NCBI RefSeq assembly: GCF_905147045.1
Contig: NC_065902.1
Coordinates: forward strand, 7,075,377-7,139,376
Direction of reading: 5' to 3'
DNA from: Nymphalis io
Lineage: Eukaryota; Arthropoda; Insecta; Lepidoptera; Nymphalidae
DNA: 64,000 nucleotides
Under the pieces are notes generated by a model that worked only from the letters and a program-made list of their open reading frames with translations, had not been told where the DNA came from and did no database searches. The translations under genes and the position numbers were made by a program. Shown piece after piece: positions 12,448 through 24,945 of the stretch (position 1 is its first letter; the number at the start of each line of letters is the position of its first letter).

Positions 12448-13592
12448 ATAATCAATAATAAATAATAATTATTAATTATAACCAGTACAAGTACAGGACA
12501 TATATAAATATGTATATTAAAAAAAATAGTTTAGAAAAGTTATGAAATTTTATTAACATCTATTTTTGTAATTTTAGGAAATAGAATATAACATTTGTGA
12601 CTATGATATATTTAATCACAGCAGTAAATAATACTTTACCGAGAATTTGTCTTATTTATATGTATATGCACAAGTAAATCACAAAAAATATAATTATTGT
12701 ATTTGTCTCTTTCACCTTAAAGATATCATTATCGGCTTTAAAGGACACTGTTCAAACAAAATTCATTAAATCGAGCTAAAAATGAATAAAGTGCGTATCT
12801 ATACGAACGTAATACTTACTATACATATTTGAACACTTGGAAACTACGTTTCGTTCTAACACGCACTTGACCGATTTTTTATTACATCTTGAAACGAATA
12901 CTTTTTCGAGGTGCATCTTATAATGACCTGGAAACTTGACAGGGATTTCTTTCATGTTTCACCTTGATGATCCACTTCAAGTCTCTTATTATGAGCCTAT
13001 CTCCAACCTTAGTATATTGTAAGTATTCCCTTAGTAGTTCAGTCGACTATCAATAATTATAGATATTGTAAGATATATAATTTTTGGTTTAATTCTAGAG
13101 TTGGGTGATTAGATATTAAACATACATATTTACTACAAGTATTCAATACTTCGCGGAGGCATGTACATGTACGCAATAACATAAGTCTGACCAAAATTTA
13201 ATAGAAGACGTAAAATTGTGTTTAAAATTATCTCGCTCATTGTGAGCATATTATATGAGGCGGCATTTAATCCTCATTTTTATAAATAGGTTAAAGATAA
13301 AAGTACTATATACTTTTTACCTTTTATGTTTAAATTTTTTATTAAAATTTAAAAATATGAATTTAGAACATGACGCGTTTATGACAGGAATTCATTTTTT
13401 ACAAAGTAGCATACAAATGGAAAATATTTACAAAATAAAGGATACATACATTGTTAATTATATTTATTGTATTCAAGCTTAACATGTTCTAAATAAAAGT
13501 TATTATCATTTCATTTGTAACAAATGTGCAATAAAGTGTTCTGTAATAAAATTATGTAATATAATATGTCATTTATTACTAAGATTTATTAA
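12448..13592. other. Anonymous AT-rich DNA
   Basis: No gene supported. The 75-codon frame at 13255-13482 is Ile/Leu/Tyr-rich low-complexity sequence. Confidence 0.45.
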
Positions 13593-13670
13593 TGAGAGTC
13601 CAATGGTTGGTAACGCGTAAATTTTAACCCAAGATTGAGGGTTCAAACTCGGACAAACACCACTATACTG
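13593..13670 (+). mobile_element. SINE family A head fragment
   Basis: Contains the pseudo-tRNA head only: CCAATGGTTGGTAACGCG, a diverged B box GGTTCAAACTC, and AACACCACTATACTG. The body is missing or too diverged to see. Confidence 0.55.
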
Positions 13671-14243
13671 TATTCTACTATTCGTTTGAATTTTATATTC
13701 GTGCTCTTGCACCCGTATGGGTCAGATGATAATCTGCTCTCAAGCCTCTGCCTGAATTGCCATCAAGGCCATTAGTGGTACAATTGTGTGGAGACGACAA
13801 AAGCCCAAGTCGAAGTCGATGTCAAGGACCGGAGGTCCACATACCATTGCGCTGTTGACGCTTTATTATGTTTCGAAGAAAATATTTCAAAAATAAATTA
13901 TCATTGATAAATTATATAAAATAAATTACCAAATTCAAGATTGCCCAATAACACGTGGGTCTTGACTTAGGTTTAAGTCCGGGAAATCACGACTATGTTT
14001 TCCTGTCCTGGCTTAATTTATAGTAATAATAAATGTTCATACTCTGCGATGGCAATGTGTTGTGATAAAATCTGTACGTTTCGGGTGTAAATCTACCACA
14101 TGCAATAAATGTATATTAACAAACTTCCTGTACAGGAAGAGAGTGGTGCAAAAACTCCAAATCTATTATTAGCTAAGGATGGAAAACTTTTGCGAACCGA
14201 TATGACAAAGCTTTTAAGAAAAGAGCCTATTTATTCCTTAAAG
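13671..14243. other. Anonymous DNA
   Basis: No supported gene. Slightly GC-richer near 13690-13860, without a long frame. Confidence 0.4.
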
Positions 14244-14352
14244 GCCGTCAACGCACCGCCCATGGACATCTACAAGTCCTCCGGTGTTGCAGACATCCAT
14301 GGGTGGTTGTAGTCCCTATTGAACCACGAGTATGTTCGCCCCAAGTTACATA
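14244..14352 (+). mobile_element. Retroposon 3' end, degenerate
   Basis: The pattern AAGGCCGTCAACGCACC, GACATCCATGGGTGG, then a decayed hairpin-like block and CATAAAAAAAA matches the usual layout of poly(A)-tailed lepidopteran retroposon ends. The 67-codon frame at 14109-14312 overlaps it and I do not regard it as a gene. Confidence 0.45.
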
Positions 14353-16648
14353 AAAAAAACTGTGGGACATTCAAGAGCTGTTTCTCTACTTTATGAATAT
14401 CCACGAACATCAATAGCTTAAATAGCCCAGGTAATTCATGGGGTAATTTTATAAATAAAACAATCGCCTATCAACTAAAAGTAGCCAACCGATTAAACGC
14501 TTAAAACCGCCCTTGTAAATTGACAATTACCAGCTTTGTGAATAAGCTGGAGCGGGCTTCGAAAAAATATGTGTACACGAAAAAGAAATTTAGCCTTAAA
14601 AAGTTAATGAACGATGTGCGGGTTACACAAATTATATCTTTTGTGTGAAATCTATACCCTTAACTATGAATTCCAAATAATAACATTTTAGTGCAGAGCT
14701 TTAATTAAAAATAAAAATTTAAAGCAAATTTTAAATTAGTTGAATTTATTGGCTCCAATTTCGTATAATATATTAATTTATTAATTATGTACGTTTAAAG
14801 AAAATCGATATTTTTTGTTCGTAAAGAAAATTAAGGCAGCCAGTTTTCATTGCGTATTTGGTTTTATTCACGTTACAACACCATTTATGGGGTTAATATT
14901 TTGTTATTTACTCATTTAGCACTAAAGCAACGCATATTGTGAACGCTAGTCATTTTGTCTATAAATAGAGATTCTGTTGAGAGCTTGACTACAGCACCTC
15001 CGATAGGACTTACATTTATATACTGTTGAATCGTGTATAGTCATCTCAACAAAACAAATATATCAAGTTTATATAACTTTATCGATTAAATTGTTAAGAA
15101 GCTACGATATCATTAACAAACTCATCCATTCTTTATATACTATAGTTGATAACTACGAGTGTATATAAGGTAAATCAAATGCTTAATAATACTGTACTTT
15201 GATTGTGAAAAGTATGTTTTTAAGCCTCACCAATTCTCGCTTCTATGCTTAAACTAAAAACTGATGTGTTTTTTTTAATATAACTAAACTTTTTTAAAAC
15301 TTTGCTTGCATGTGCTTGTAAATTAGGAAGTTAAAAATAAAATTTAAATGCTTACAATGTCTAATTCCTTACTTTCGTAAGCGAGTTTTTATATCTAAGC
15401 AAATTTCCTTTGCTTTAGCTAACATAAACAGAAATTTTATTTTTAAATTGTATATGATAAATAATAATTTTAACACTTAATATTAATCATAGGTACGCCC
15501 TTATTAACGCGCTGCTCAAATGGCACCATGTGCCGCTTCCAGAAACATACTTTGCCAGCCTTAGTAGGTTCGAAGTATTTTTTTTAAATAAAAATCAATA
15601 ACTCGAGTTAATATATCGAGTAATATACATAGCATCAATTATAAAACCACTACTTTTGGAAAACGAAATTTGACGTATCGACTATCGCGTTATATAAAAG
15701 GTGCGATTTAATTACCAACTTTATTTTAAAGTCGACCAATTACAGAATATTCACTAAAATAAAAATGTCAAACAACACAAAAAAACAACTAAACCTTTCG
15801 TTTTTAATATTCAAAAATATAATTTGTAAGACGGATTTATTTTCAACGTTTTTGTGTTTTTCAATTATGATATAAAACGGATTAAATTATAATAAAAATT
15901 ATGTAGCGCATGTTGCTTTCAGTTTTCAGCTTATCTTTTGATTTCATTTGCAACGATTAACAGTAATGATTAACAGTCTAGATATTACGGCTTATAAATA
16001 TTTGTTATTCATTAGCATTTAAATACTATTATAATTGAACTTGTATTTAATTAAAACAGTCTAATAAGTAGTTATTTCAAATTCACTTGACACGTAGACA
16101 AATTAGATTTTTATAATACTAACTTTAAAGAAGTTTTTATAGAAGATTAAATATAAATTATGTTAATTTTGTAATTTAATCAATAAGTATAGTTCAATTT
16201 TATTGTAAAATGTGTTTAATATATAAATACAACGATTTTCTATACTAATTTACTTTCATAACATTATAATAGCGTTTCCTTTTACAAAACTACATTTAAA
16301 TTTCGAACTCCAACAATTTCTGTTTATCACAGTACATTACATTCTAATTTCCTCAGTCCCAAAGCGTAAACTTGAAAAAAAACTCGAAAAAAAATCTTAG
16401 AGGAATTCTTAAAACTTTTTCATACCATTAAGCGAAGTCATTTCAGAAAAGTGAAAAGACTGACACCGAGTTGCCCCTTCCATTAACAAAGCAGAAATAG
16501 CTCGCAGGCGAGTCCCGATAAATCAAACTGGAAAAGTATCGAACTTTCTACTTGAACTATGTATTACGTATTTTATGAATCCAAGTCCACGTTTATATAT
16601 CAGTTAATGGATTCCGCTATTGTTTTATTATGTACTAACTGCAACAAA
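14353..16648. other. Anonymous AT-rich DNA
   Basis: About 2.3 kb with no gene, RNA or repeat I can support. Confidence 0.45.
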
Positions 16649-16945
16649 GCCAAGATGGTCCAGTGATAAGAACGCGTAAATCTTAACCGATGATCGTGAG
16701 TTTAAACCCGGGCAAGCACCACTGAATTTTCATATGCTTAATTTGTAATTACAATTTATCTCGTGCTTGACGGTGAAGGAAAACATCGTGAGGAAACCTG
16801 CATGTGTCTAATTTTACTGAAATTCTGCCAACATGTGTATTCCGCTAACCCACATTGGGGCAGCGTGGTGGAATAAGCTCCAAACCTTCTCCTCAAAAAG
16901 GGAGACGAGGCCTTAGCCCAGTGGGACATTCACAGGCTGTTACTC
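16649..16945 (+). mobile_element. SINE family A, full length
   Basis: Plus-strand copy. The head is GCCAAGATGGTCCAGTG, the B box is mutated (GTTTAAACCCGG), and the core and the end GGCTGTTACTC are present. One short deletion removes the CAG of the usual CAGCAGTGGG. Confidence 0.85.
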
Positions 16946-17387
16946 TATATAAAGTCTACTTTAATAAAGAAATAAAATACATAAATATACAAGTTTTAAC
17001 TTGTATATTAATGTATTTTATTTAGAATCTGTTTTGCCGCAAACGCGGCGTCTGTTTTGTTAATAATTAGTATGTTTATTATTTTAGCTACTTGATTTAT
17101 TCACATTTGAAAGACAAGGTATATTTATAGTAAGTCATAATTCTTAGTGATTCCTTGTTAAAATAAAGAAAGTAGTTTTTAATATTCACTATACAATTAT
17201 ATTATTCAACATATTAGTTTTGTGTTTACTTTCAATAAACTGAAAACTTTTAATTAATATATTTCATAACTAAAAAAATATATTTGGAATTAAAAGTAGC
17301 AATCAATAATAAATTATGATGGAAACCACTTTAGAATTGTTCACTTACCATTTATAATATGGTGGAGCTGGAAGACATCTACTGGCT

Positions 17388-17418
17388 ATTCACAGGCTAT
17401 TCACAGGCTGTTACTGTA
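17388..17418 (+). mobile_element. SINE family A 3' scrap
   Basis: CTATTCACAGG is directly repeated, then GCTGTTACTGTA. It is the last ~25 bp of family A with a small internal duplication. Confidence 0.45.
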
Positions 17419-17828
17419 CTAACAGCTATGACATTTTTAAATCATTTTAATCTTGGATATGTGCACGGTGTTTTGTCTATTCCTGTAAATAGGATATATG
17501 GCACATGATGAAATAAAAACATCAAAGCATATACAAACTTTGTGGTGCTAGGATTAGAATACTTGATATTCGATTAAAATTTACTTAGTAATATAAGCCT
17601 TTCAATTCAATTACATAGGTTTAATATTATTAACTTTTTCAGGGTTTCTTTTTTAGAGCGAGAACTGCTCAATAAATATTAAATATCAGTCGTCGTAACA
17701 TATTATAACCGAGTATTTCCGAAATATGTCGACCATTCATTGATAAGTTACAAAAATTCAATGTAAAAGTTATTAACAACATTGCAAGCCTTTTATGTTG
17801 ATTTAGTTGTCAAACTCTACTAATTACT

Positions 17829-18108
17829 TGGTGGTAGGATTTTCTACAAGCCCGTATGGATAGTTACCACCACTCGTCATATATTTTACTGCTCAACAAC
17901 TGTACTGCGTATTGTTGTGTTTCGGTTTAAAGAATGAGCGAGTTCGTGTAACTACAGCACGAAGAACATAACATTTTAGTTACTAAAATTGGTGGCACAT
18001 TGGCGATGTAGGGTGATATTTCTTACAGTGCCACTGTCTATGGTTGATGTGGCTCACTTACCACCAGTAGGCTCATTTGCCTTAACTTAACTATGTTATA
18101 TAAAAAAA
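17829..18108 (+). mobile_element. SINE family B, degenerate
   Basis: Plus orientation, with the A-run at 18101-18107. Blocks GGTGGTAGGATTTTCTACAA, ATTGTTGTGTTTCGGTTTAA and AATTGGTGGCACATTGGC are clear. The terminal stem-loop is changed to CTCACTTACCACCAGTAGGC, so it is no longer intact. Confidence 0.75.
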
Positions 18109-18409
18109 TTACAAAGTGGTATTCCTTTGATAAATTGAATTATTATGTCAGCGTAAAGTTTTGAAGTTATATTTTGACTGTAAGGTATGTTTATGTGTTG
18201 TCTGATGTAATTAATTTTCAACGTAGTCTGAGCATTTTTTTAGCAAATGCTGGTAGCATTCTAAAATAGTATTGTACAAAAAATATAGATATTTTATAAA
18301 CAAGTAACACCAAGTTTATTTGAATGAAAAAAATGATGTTTCCTTAGACAAATAATTTAAAATTTACAATATTAACGTATATATTATATAACTTTGGTAT
18401 AAAGTAGAA

Positions 18410-18655
18410 GCCGAGATGCCCTAGTGGTAAGAACGCGTGAATCTTAATCGATGATCGTGGGTTCAGCCCGGGCAAGCACCACTGAATATTCATGTGCGCA
18501 ATTTGTGTTTATAATTCATCTCGTTGAAGGAAAACATCGTGAGGAAACCTGCATGTCTAATTTCATTAAATTCTGCCATATATGTATTCTACCAACCCGC
18601 ATTGGAGCAGCGTGGTGGATTAGCCCAGCAGTGGGACATTAACAGGCTGTTACTG
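18410..18655 (+). mobile_element. SINE family A with internal deletion
   Basis: The head (GCCGAGATGCCCTAGTGG) and 3' end (GGCTGTTACTGG) are present. A block of roughly 50 bp between CAGCGTGGTGGA and TTAGCCCAGCAG is missing, which removes the AAGCTCCAAACCTTCTCC part seen in other copies. Smaller deletions occur near 18522 and 18560. Confidence 0.85.
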
Positions 18656-19704
18656 GTATAAAGTATATTATTACGATTTTTTTTATTGATAAAATACCTA
18701 TACATAAAAAATTCATGTTACAATCTTTTGAACCTATTACAAATATATAACGTGCTCCTTATACAATTAAGTTTTTTTTCGATTTGTTTCTATTGTAATA
18801 TTTTAAACAACGTTTATTTATCAGCACTAGAGCCTTCGGAGATAATAGAGAACTACTCCAATCAAAATAAGCTTTGACGTGCCTAAGGAATGTGAATGCC
18901 GGTTACACTATATATATACAAACCTTAGAACAAATAAACGGGTATTTTATCTGTCAAAGAGCACTATAAAGTGGTACTCTCCGAGATAAAACCGCTGTTT
19001 GCAAGAGATTTGTACAGAATAGTGGCAAATAGATATGTTTACACTAAAGTTTGTTTCATTATTTCTCTAACAAAATAACGCATCGATGGTCTTATTCTAT
19101 TTGATATGTAATTACCGTCAGTCTAGTAGTTAACTTAAAAAAGGACTCAAGGCCCCAGGACCAAATTTGATAAGTGAACGTTATTTGTTTTTTTTTTGTC
19201 TTGTAGCTAGGATTATTGATGATAATGATAAGATTTTTATATAATTATACATATTATAATATTTTATAAAAAATATTTTTATGCGATTTGGTTTGTCCAC
19301 ACTATCGTCTTGCTATTTTGGCGCTTTTAATGCAGTTTTTTTTTTGTTTGCAATATTCATATGTAACGTTAAGTATATTTCATAAGCAAACAAAATTTTA
19401 TATTGGTTATGATAGTTTCGATCGATTGTTTTATCCTGAACGCTGCAAGTGCAACACCAATGCAGCTGCCAAGCATTTTAAAAGCAATATTTTTGACGTA
19501 CAAATATTCTTTGAAAAGCATTCGTAATAATACGAAGCTCTTTAGGTCATAAGCAAGCAAATAATATTAACTATTGTCTGCCCTAGATAGACATTCGAAT
19601 TAATCATTATTGAAAACACGCTATATGTATGTATAATGTTTGTAACCATTTTTACTCTTATTATATATATTCTTATTTCCAATTTATTTTTAATGATAAC
19701 ACTG
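18656..19704. other. Anonymous AT-rich DNA
   Basis: No gene supported. The two overlapping frames near 19288-19560 lie on opposite strands over the same bases and have no recognisable domain. Confidence 0.45.
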
Positions 19705-19785
19705 AATTGGCTGATGTATTAAGGCTGTTGAACCCAAGGGCATGGGCTTCAATCCTTGGGCCAATAAAAAAATAACCGTCCTATC
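19705..19785 (+). mobile_element. SINE family D fragment
   Basis: AACCCAAGGGCATGGGCTTCAATCCTTGGGCCAATAAA matches in layout the T-arm and following GGGCCAATAAAAG block of the family D copy at 24751. The B box is mutated. Short and diverged. Confidence 0.4.
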
Positions 19786-20054
19786 TCGAAAAGCACTTTA
19801 CGAGAATAACAAAATATTTAGCTATCTATAATATTTTATAAAACTACTAGCATCGATCTAGTATATAAGACAAATCAATAGTGGCGCGCGGGCATTATTT
19901 CTCAATATTTTGAGCTGAACGGACGTACTTTTGTTGTGTCTACTCTATATTAGAATAATTAATTTTAATAAATAAAAAAAATGTAAAAATTAAATTATTA
20001 CAGGTTATCTAATAATATATTGTAGTAATACAAATGTAGCATATTATATAGTTT

Positions 20055-20340
20055 TACTGGTGGTAGGGCTTTGTGCAAGCTCGTCTGGGTAGGTACCACC
20101 CACTCATCAGATATTCTACCGCAAAACAGCAATACTTGATATTGTTGTGTTCCGGTTTGAAGGGTGAGTGAGCCAGTGTAATTACAAGGAACATAAAATC
20201 TTAGTTCCCAAGGTTGGTGGCGCAATGGCTATAAGCGATGGTTAATATTTCTTACAATGCCAATGTCTAAGGGCGTTTGGTGACCACTTACCATCAGGTG
20301 GCCCATATGCTCGTCCACCTTCCTATTCTATAAAAAAAAA
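20055..20340 (+). mobile_element. SINE family B, well preserved
   Basis: Starts ACTGGTGGTAGGGC and ends CCTATTCTATAAAAAAAAA. The terminal stem-loop ACCACTTACCATCAGGTGG is intact at 20283-20301. Very similar to 30672-30969, so both are relatively young. Compared with that copy it lacks a short CAGGCACAA-type segment near 20188. Confidence 0.9.
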
Positions 20341-20729
20341 GTTGTAGTTTTCTAGTTTTTAGAATTTAGTCTGCTATAAAATTTGAATACTTACATAAAT
20401 GTATAAAGTCGACGCGATACATGAGCACGATATAATAAATTAATAGTTATTTAGTTTTAATAACTTTACGAACACACATGACTGTAAAGATATTTAATAA
20501 TTATGTGTGCATGTGCATGTATCGTTGTTTGCTCCTGCGTTTGAACTCTTATCTGGTGTCTAGTAAGCCATCCCATCTATTTATGGCAATGAGGGAATAG
20601 TGCAATTATCTTAACACACGCAATTGTGTATTAAAATATGTTCCAGGCAGGTTGATATTAAGAATATCAGCCGTGATTGGAATTGCCAATCAGAAAGCAA
20701 TCAGATAGCCTATTTGCTTATTTTAAATA

Positions 20730-21037
20730 CAGTACAGTACAGTAACAGCCTGTTAATGTCCCACTGCTGGGCTAAGGCCTCCTCTCCCTTTTGAGGAGAA
20801 GGTTTGGAGCTTATTCCACCACGCTGCTCCAATGCGGGTTGGTAGAATACACATGTGACAGAATTTCAATGAAATTAGACACATGCAGGTTTCCTCACGA
20901 TGTTTTCCTTCACCGTTAAGCACGAGATGAATTATAAACACAAATTAAGCACATGAAAATTCAGTGGTGCTTGCCCGGGTTTGAACCCACGATCATCGGT
21001 TAAGATTCACGCGTTCTTACCACTGGGCCATCTCGGC
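20730..21037 (-). mobile_element. SINE family A, full length, with target site duplication
   Basis: Complete minus-strand copy. The plus strand begins with repeated CAGTA units, so the element ends in a (TACTG)n-type tail, not poly(A). The head ends at ATCTCGGC. TTTAAATA at 20722-20729 and 21038-21045 is a likely 8-bp target site duplication. It is close to the copy at 29983. Confidence 0.9.
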
Positions 21038-21045
21038 TTTAAATA

Positions 21046-21474
21046 AGATATTTTAAATAAGATAAAGTAATAAATAAGTACTGATAACATAACTTGACCG
21101 TTTCAAAATAAGCTTTTATCTCTATATGAATTACTTATCCAGGAATAACATCTAACTAAATCTTAAATAAACGCGGTATATAAGGCAGAGGCAAGTTTGT
21201 ATCAAATTTAATAATAATATCAAATAATAAAAATATCCGGCTATTAAGATTTTCATTTTTTTAATAAGCCTTATTTGGAAATAGTACTATACTTTAACCT
21301 TATATTAAAAAGGGGATTCGTTTAATCTTAGTCCATGAAAAGAACCCGAAATGGAATTATACTTATACTAAGTCCCGCATTACCAAAACCATTGTAAGAT
21401 ATAAAATTATGTCAAAATAATTTCATCTCGGATCTTATCCCTAATAATGTAATCTTATTTTTATTTAGAATATG
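21046..21474. other. Anonymous AT-rich DNA
   Basis: Nothing recognisable between the family A copy and the palindrome. Confidence 0.4.
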
Positions 21475-21510
21475 AAACATCAATAAATTGTATACAATTT
21501 ATTGATGTTT
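21475..21510. repeat. Perfect 36-bp palindrome
   Basis: The 18-nt half AAACATCAATAAATTGTA is followed immediately by its exact reverse complement, with no spacer. Perfect spacer-less palindromes of this length are rare because cruciform extrusion tends to delete their centres. I see no target site duplication or terminal motif identifying it as a transposon. Confidence 0.9.
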
Positions 21511-22967
21511 TATTTTCATTTTGTCAATTGATGTGGTTTCATATAAGACATTATCAATGGTAGCTTTGTATTGAAATTATTCCTTTAATATTATGACGAT
21601 TAAAAAGTGCTTATAGGCCTTCTTAGAATATTTAGAACATTTCGATTTTAGAGATGCAATGTATTTTGTACATAGGTGAAACATTTTATATATAATTTTA
21701 AAAAATCAATTTACTCAATTACTTTAAAAATAATAGCTACCAAAATTGTGATGATTTAACTCATGATATCATAAGTCTATTTATAATAAATTTACAGTCA
21801 TAAATAAAACTATAACATTAATAGTATTGACTCAATCTTCCTTTAAACCAGATCATAAAACTAGAAAGTAAACAAGATTAATAAAATATGGAATCTATAT
21901 ATATATATAATGAACATGCTTTAATACACTCTCAAATGTATTTAATACACGTAAATATCTAGAAGCGTAAACTTTTGATGTGAATACATATTTACTTCAT
22001 TACCCAAGTCACAAGTTACACAGTTATTACTCCCAGTACATAGCACATAACGCCAAGGCGAGTCGTAAACTCAGACATAAAACCCATTGCCTCATCAAGT
22101 TTTCGTACCTTCCCTTCTCTGAAGATTCATTCCCAGATCACGTCTCGAGACACTTGCAGCGCTGTTCGACCAATCGCCGACAATGTTTTGAACGAGAATA
22201 CGTTAAACTACGACCTACTTGCCGATATTAAATATTTATTTCGAAGTTTTTCATTCGAAATATATTTTTTCGTTTATAAAGTAAATTCTTTCTGAGAATA
22301 TCTTATTTATCATGAATAAAATATATCATACGTAATATTTTCAAAGTAATATTAAATATTTATTAATAGAGTATTTTATAAAAATACGATTAAAGGTTTT
22401 ATTAGAATATAAAATTATTTTCGAAGTCTGAATATGAATTCTAAATCTTTAAATTTTAATACTTTCATTTTTGGCTGCGTCAGATGATCTATTTAATTAC
22501 TGAATCAAAATGATAAAACAGTCCAGAGATGTAAAAGTAAAAGAAAAATTCATTCTATTTCTGAGGGTATATGATGAACATATTTAACACAATATTTTCT
22601 AAGAGGCCCACAATAAAATGGTACGTTATATAAAATTGTACAAGAGATACTTCAAACTTTACTGTGTAAAGAGGATTCCGTCAAAACTTTTCCACTCGTG
22701 TTGGGAGTTCTTTACGCAATAATTTTATTCTTATAAGATAAAATATGTAGGTGCTGCGAGACACAAAAATATGTTAGAGTAAATATCGGTCGAGAAAAAT
22801 GAGGTAATGTAACTTTGTTAAAGCTTAAAAAAAAATTATTCGTCAATTTATTCCGTCTCAAATCAATTTTTTTCTTTAACATCTTGTCTAATTTATTATG
22901 CAGATAACCAACTTCTGTCAGAAACCAACTATTTATAGTATATATTTATGTCTAGGTAGTTAGTCAT
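21511..22967. other. Anonymous AT-rich DNA
   Basis: No gene supported. A GC-richer patch at 22080-22220 carries CCAAT-like and mixed sequence but no convincing exon. Confidence 0.45.
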
Positions 22968-23200
22968 AGCCGTGGCAGAGAATGGACACGTGAATCATAA
23001 CCGAAGATTACGGGTTCAAAGCAACGAGGCAAACACTAACTCATTTTGTATTCATAATTCATTAGGTGATCGTTGGTGATGGAAAATGTGAGCGAACCCA
23101 TTAGTGTCAGATGAAATTCCATCACATGTGTATCCACCAATTCGCATTAGAGTAGAGTAGCGGTATGAAATAATATCCAATACCTTCTCTTATTTTAATG
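22968..23200 (+). mobile_element. SINE family A, very old copy
   Basis: The order of diverged blocks follows family A: TAGCCGTGGCAGAGAATGGA (head), AACCGAAGATTACGGGTTCAA (B box), CATAATTCATTAGG, GAAATTCCATCACATGTG, TATCCACCAATTCGCATTAG, CCAATACCTTCTC. Heavily mutated. Confidence 0.65.
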
Positions 23201-24556
23201 CTTTTTTGCAATATATTTTAGTTTATTATGACAGAATTCTTTAAAATTTCTGAATAGAGCAAACAATTCACCAATACGTTTTGTTCATATCTTCAAATTA
23301 AAATATCATTGAAATTACACGAAAAGCAAAATATAGAATTCAAGAGCAATTCGAATCGAAAGACGGCAAGCAAAGCGACTAAACAGATGTGGACGAAGAT
23401 GAAAAAAGTTTTAGAATTGGGAATTCGAGATGATTACAGTACAGCGAATGGAGTTGCGGCGTTTTTATGAAGTCCCCTTTTGTGCTGATTTCGAATGTTT
23501 TCTTTTGCTCGAAAACTTTATGGCTGTTCTACAAAAAAGTTTAATTTCCACCTAATCCCCTAATTTCTGAATCTCCTTGTATACAATACTTCTTACATTC
23601 TTTTGTCAAAATTGATCACTTTTATAAATATTAAGCAATATCTCTTTGAACGGAGATTATAATGGATATCTTACTTTGTAATTGATGTGAAAGATAAAAA
23701 ATTTCATTACAAAAAATAGATATTAGAATTAATATTCTTCCTCGTTATTATTCTCGTACAACCAAGGATCTTTTCATTTACGATAAGATTTTAACATTCT
23801 AGAAAAATCTGCAACATATTTTTAAAGAAAGGAAAAAAAACTGAGCAGTATCTTCTTCGTCATCGTGGAATATTGCGCGACTTTTGCATATCGTGACGGC
23901 TTGCAAAAGCAGGCCTCCAAAACTGGTTACCTGATTTATTTGGCGTAAATTCGAAAAAAACAGCAACCACTATATGAAATATATGAGATATTTATCACTA
24001 TTAATCTAATAGTGTGGTACAGATTTTCTTCTATATTTATTGAAGCACGGGGGGATAAGCATTTAGACGTGACCTAAATATTTTGTAAAGTTAATCCTTC
24101 ATTCCAATATGTCTTAATATTGAATTGATTGATAGAACTTCTATTAAGCAATTAGCCTTGTGTCGTCAATGTGAACACGGTTGGTATTGCAATTTATACT
24201 CCCTATATCTAAGGATATTCTGTATTTGCATTGGATTAAAATAGAAGGTATTATGTAACGGCAACGGTCTTGTGATTGGATGATACCCAGACTTCCCTGT
24301 GGAGCCTATTTTGTTAGAAAGAACTCTATAGGTACTGGACCTTGATTTGGATCGTCAAATGTTAAATGTCAAAATATCAAAGTAGGTTTGCAAAATTTTA
24401 TGGTTAGGTTAGTTAGGGGACATGATTTATTATGGACTCAATTATAGTTCTTTATAAGCTTATATTTTATTTTATCAATACCTAATCAACTCTTGGCATT
24501 GCTTTTTAAAACAAATAAAAATCTACTGATTAATATTAATACACTTACAATTTTAA

Positions 24557-24558
<2 letters not shown>
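23201..24558. other. Anonymous AT-rich DNA
   Basis: No supported gene or known repeat. Confidence 0.45.

Positions 24559-24615
<57 letters not shown>
24559..24615. repeat. (TA)n microsatellite
   Basis: About 28 uninterrupted TA units. Confidence 0.95.
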
Positions 24616-24618
<3 letters not shown>

Positions 24619-24639
24619 AATTAATTTTTAAATCATTAT

Positions 24640-24735
24640 CATACTAATATCGTAACGAGTACGTAAAGTCAATTATGTTTGTTTTTCTTGGAGAAAAACT
24701 ACTAATCCAATTGATATAGAAAAATTTCAAATGAT
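24640..24735 (+). repeat. Dispersed repeat F copy, old
   Basis: The wording CATACTAATATCG, then GTTTGTTTTTCTTGGAG, AAACTACTAATCCAATTGAT matches a very common lepidopteran dispersed repeat of uncertain class. Similar pieces occur at 26790, 34175, 39090, 42925, 51280 and 52700. Heavily diverged. Confidence 0.35.
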
Positions 24736-24750
24736 TATAGCTTATAGTTT

Positions 24751-24945
24751 GACTGCCTCGTTGATCTAGTGGCTACATGTTAAGCCACAGATCCGGAGGT
24801 CCTGGGTTCAAATCCCAAGTCGGGCCAATAAAAGTTATTGAGTTTTTCTATAAAATAAAATTTTCAGTTGCAGCTCCGAGTCTGAAAGTTGAAAGTGTGT
24901 ACACTCCCGTGCCTCCGAAATCTCGTAAAGCCCTTGGTCCTGTGA
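24751..24945 (+). mobile_element. SINE family D (tRNA-Pro-like head)
   Basis: The head (24755-24827) has GCCTCGTTGATCTAGTGG (A box, similar to the D-arm of tRNA-Pro), a B box GGTTCAAATCC at 24805-24815 and ends CGGGCC. The body contains ACTCCCGTGCCTCCGAAA and GCCCTTGGTCCTGTG. The copy stops near 24945 where it meets a second copy in opposite orientation. The clover-leaf is not intact, so it is not a tRNA gene. Confidence 0.75.

Noticed and set aside
20753..20941. 62-codon frame shared with 29997-30185 and 54675-54860
   Set aside because: A chance frame in SINE family A copies. It is broken in the older copies.
24755..24827. tRNA gene
   Set aside because: A and B boxes are good, but the arms do not form a full clover-leaf, and the segment continues into a repeated body. 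It is a SINE head. The same applies to the heads at 3229, 12440, 16649, 18410 and 21037.
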